From a bacterium (GTDB lineage Bacteria; Planctomycetota; J058; JAJDCP01), in the NCBI GenBank assembly GCA_030428695.1, contig JAUIEM010000510.1:1-5711 (forward strand): 5,711 bases of DNA. Direction: 5' to 3'. Below are positions 5,169 to 5,711 of this stretch, in pieces. The stretch's first letter is position 1. Each line of letters opens with the position of its first letter. The notes under the pieces are model-generated. The model was not told the DNA's origin, made no database searches, and saw only the letters and a program-made list of their open reading frames with translations. Position numbers and translations under genes: made by a program.

Positions 5169-5711
5169 ATGCGCTGCGAACGACGGGACGGGCTCGCCGT
5201 CATCACGCTCGAGGCGGGCCGCGCCAACGCGATGGGGCCCGCCTTCCTCGACGGCCTGGCCCGGCTCCTCGACGAGGCCGAGGGCTGCCGCGCGTTGCTG
5301 CTGACGGGCTACGCTCGCTACTTCAGCGCGGGCCTCGCCCTGCCCGAGCTGATCGACTACGAGCGTCCGGCGATGCGCGCCTTCATCCGTCGCTTCAACG
5401 CCCTGATGCTGCGCGTCTACCAGCTGCCCTGCCCGACGGTCGCGGCGATCAACGGCCACGCGGTCGCCGGCGGCTGCGTGCTCGCCGAGCAATGCGACGT
5501 GCGGCTGATGGCGGAAGGCAGGGGGCGCATCGGGCTCAGCGAGGTCAGCCTGGGGGTCGGGCTGCCGGGCGCGGTGCTCGAGACCGTGCGCTCGCGCATC
5601 CCCCACCATCGGCTCCCCGTCGTCGCCCTCGAGGGCCAGCTGTTCCTGCCCGGGGCGGCCCTCGAGCACGGCCTGGTCGACGAGGTGTTGCCCGCCGGCG
5701 CGCTGCTCGAG
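5169..5711 (+). CDS. Enoyl-CoA hydratase/isomerase (crotonase) family protein, C-terminus off the window
   Basis: The first 181 codons are present, with no stop before the right edge; the family is usually 230-270 residues, so about a quarter is missing. Crotonases act on acyl-CoA thioesters and stabilise an enolate with two backbone NH groups. The first oxyanion-hole segment is YFSAGLAL (51-58) and the second is INGHAVAGGCVLAEQCDVR (94-112), both well conserved. The glutamate of classical hydratases in the GGC-E position (Glu144 in rat ECH) is Val104. The second glutamate (Glu164 in rat ECH) is kept as Glu125 in IGLSEVSLGV. A single glutamate at this place is the pattern of Δ3,Δ2-enoyl-CoA isomerases, so an isomerase is more likely than a hydratase; other crotonase reactions are possible. 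The ATG at 5169 has GGGGAG 5 bp before it and begins 1 bp after the preceding gene. Confidence 0.9.
   Translation, partial: MRCERRDGLAVITLEAGRANAMGPAFLDGLARLLDEAEGCRALLLTGYARYFSAGLALPELIDYERPAMRAFIRRFNALMLRVYQLPCPTVAAINGHAVAGGCVLAEQCDVRLMAEGRGRIGLSEVSLGVGLPGAVLETVRSRIPHHRLPVVALEGQLFLPGAALEHGLVDEVLPAGALLE

Noticed and set aside
2453..5227. 924-codon open frame on the minus strand spanning the permease and the divergent region
   Set aside because: It crosses the permease, the small membrane protein and the start of the plus-strand genes in another frame. Its product is rich in Arg, Ala, Gly and Pro with no recognisable domain, a normal result of few stop codons in high-GC DNA.
3574..5304. 576-codon open frame on the plus strand
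   Set aside because: It is antisense to the permease and the Lys-rich protein and out of frame with the plus-strand genes. The product is low-complexity Arg/Glu/Pro/Gln sequence typical of shadow frames.

Overview
The window is a very GC-rich (about 70% by eye), tightly packed piece of bacterial chromosome with codon-position bias typical of high-GC Gram-negatives. A deltaproteobacterial, myxobacterial or planctomycete-like source would fit the GC content and the permease-EIIA fusion. That is an inference; no rRNA or marker gene is present to fix the taxon.

Layout. Two divergent transcription units part at a 145-bp intergenic region (4678-4822). Leftward (minus strand), in order of transcription: a small membrane protein with a Lys/Arg-rich tail (4677-4207), a 90-bp gap holding a candidate promoter flanked by 13-bp direct repeats, a 634-residue APC-type amino-acid permease fused to a PTS EIIA type-2 (PtsN-like) domain (4116-2212, GTG start), a Gfo/Idh/MocA-type NAD(P)-dependent oxidoreductase (2198-1167), and a family-2-like glycosyltransferase (1174-206) overlapping it by 8 bp. 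After a 122-bp gap comes the first 27 codons of a protein with a CPKCG zinc knuckle (83-1, cut by the window edge). Rightward (plus strand): a 114-residue protein with two predicted membrane segments (4823-5167), then, 1 bp after its stop, an enoyl-CoA hydratase/isomerase (crotonase) family gene (5169-5711), cut by the right edge.

How the genes may work together. Permease, oxidoreductase and glycosyltransferase are spaced like one operon (13-bp gap, then 8-bp overlap). The oxidoreductase and glycosyltransferase could act on sugars or nucleotide sugars for a surface glycan. The permease is a separate transport function whose C-terminal EIIA domain, with the predicted phospho-histidine intact, suggests control by phosphorylation or use as a regulatory module. 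On the plus strand the membrane protein and the crotonase are probably co-transcribed and translationally coupled. The crotonase keeps only one of the two classical hydratase glutamates, which points to an isomerase or other activity.

No CRISPR array, tRNA, rRNA, transposase or phage gene was seen. The window looks like an ordinary chromosomal region. The points most worth attention are the permease-EIIA fusion, the repeat/promoter/palindrome arrangement just upstream of it, and the single-glutamate crotonase.
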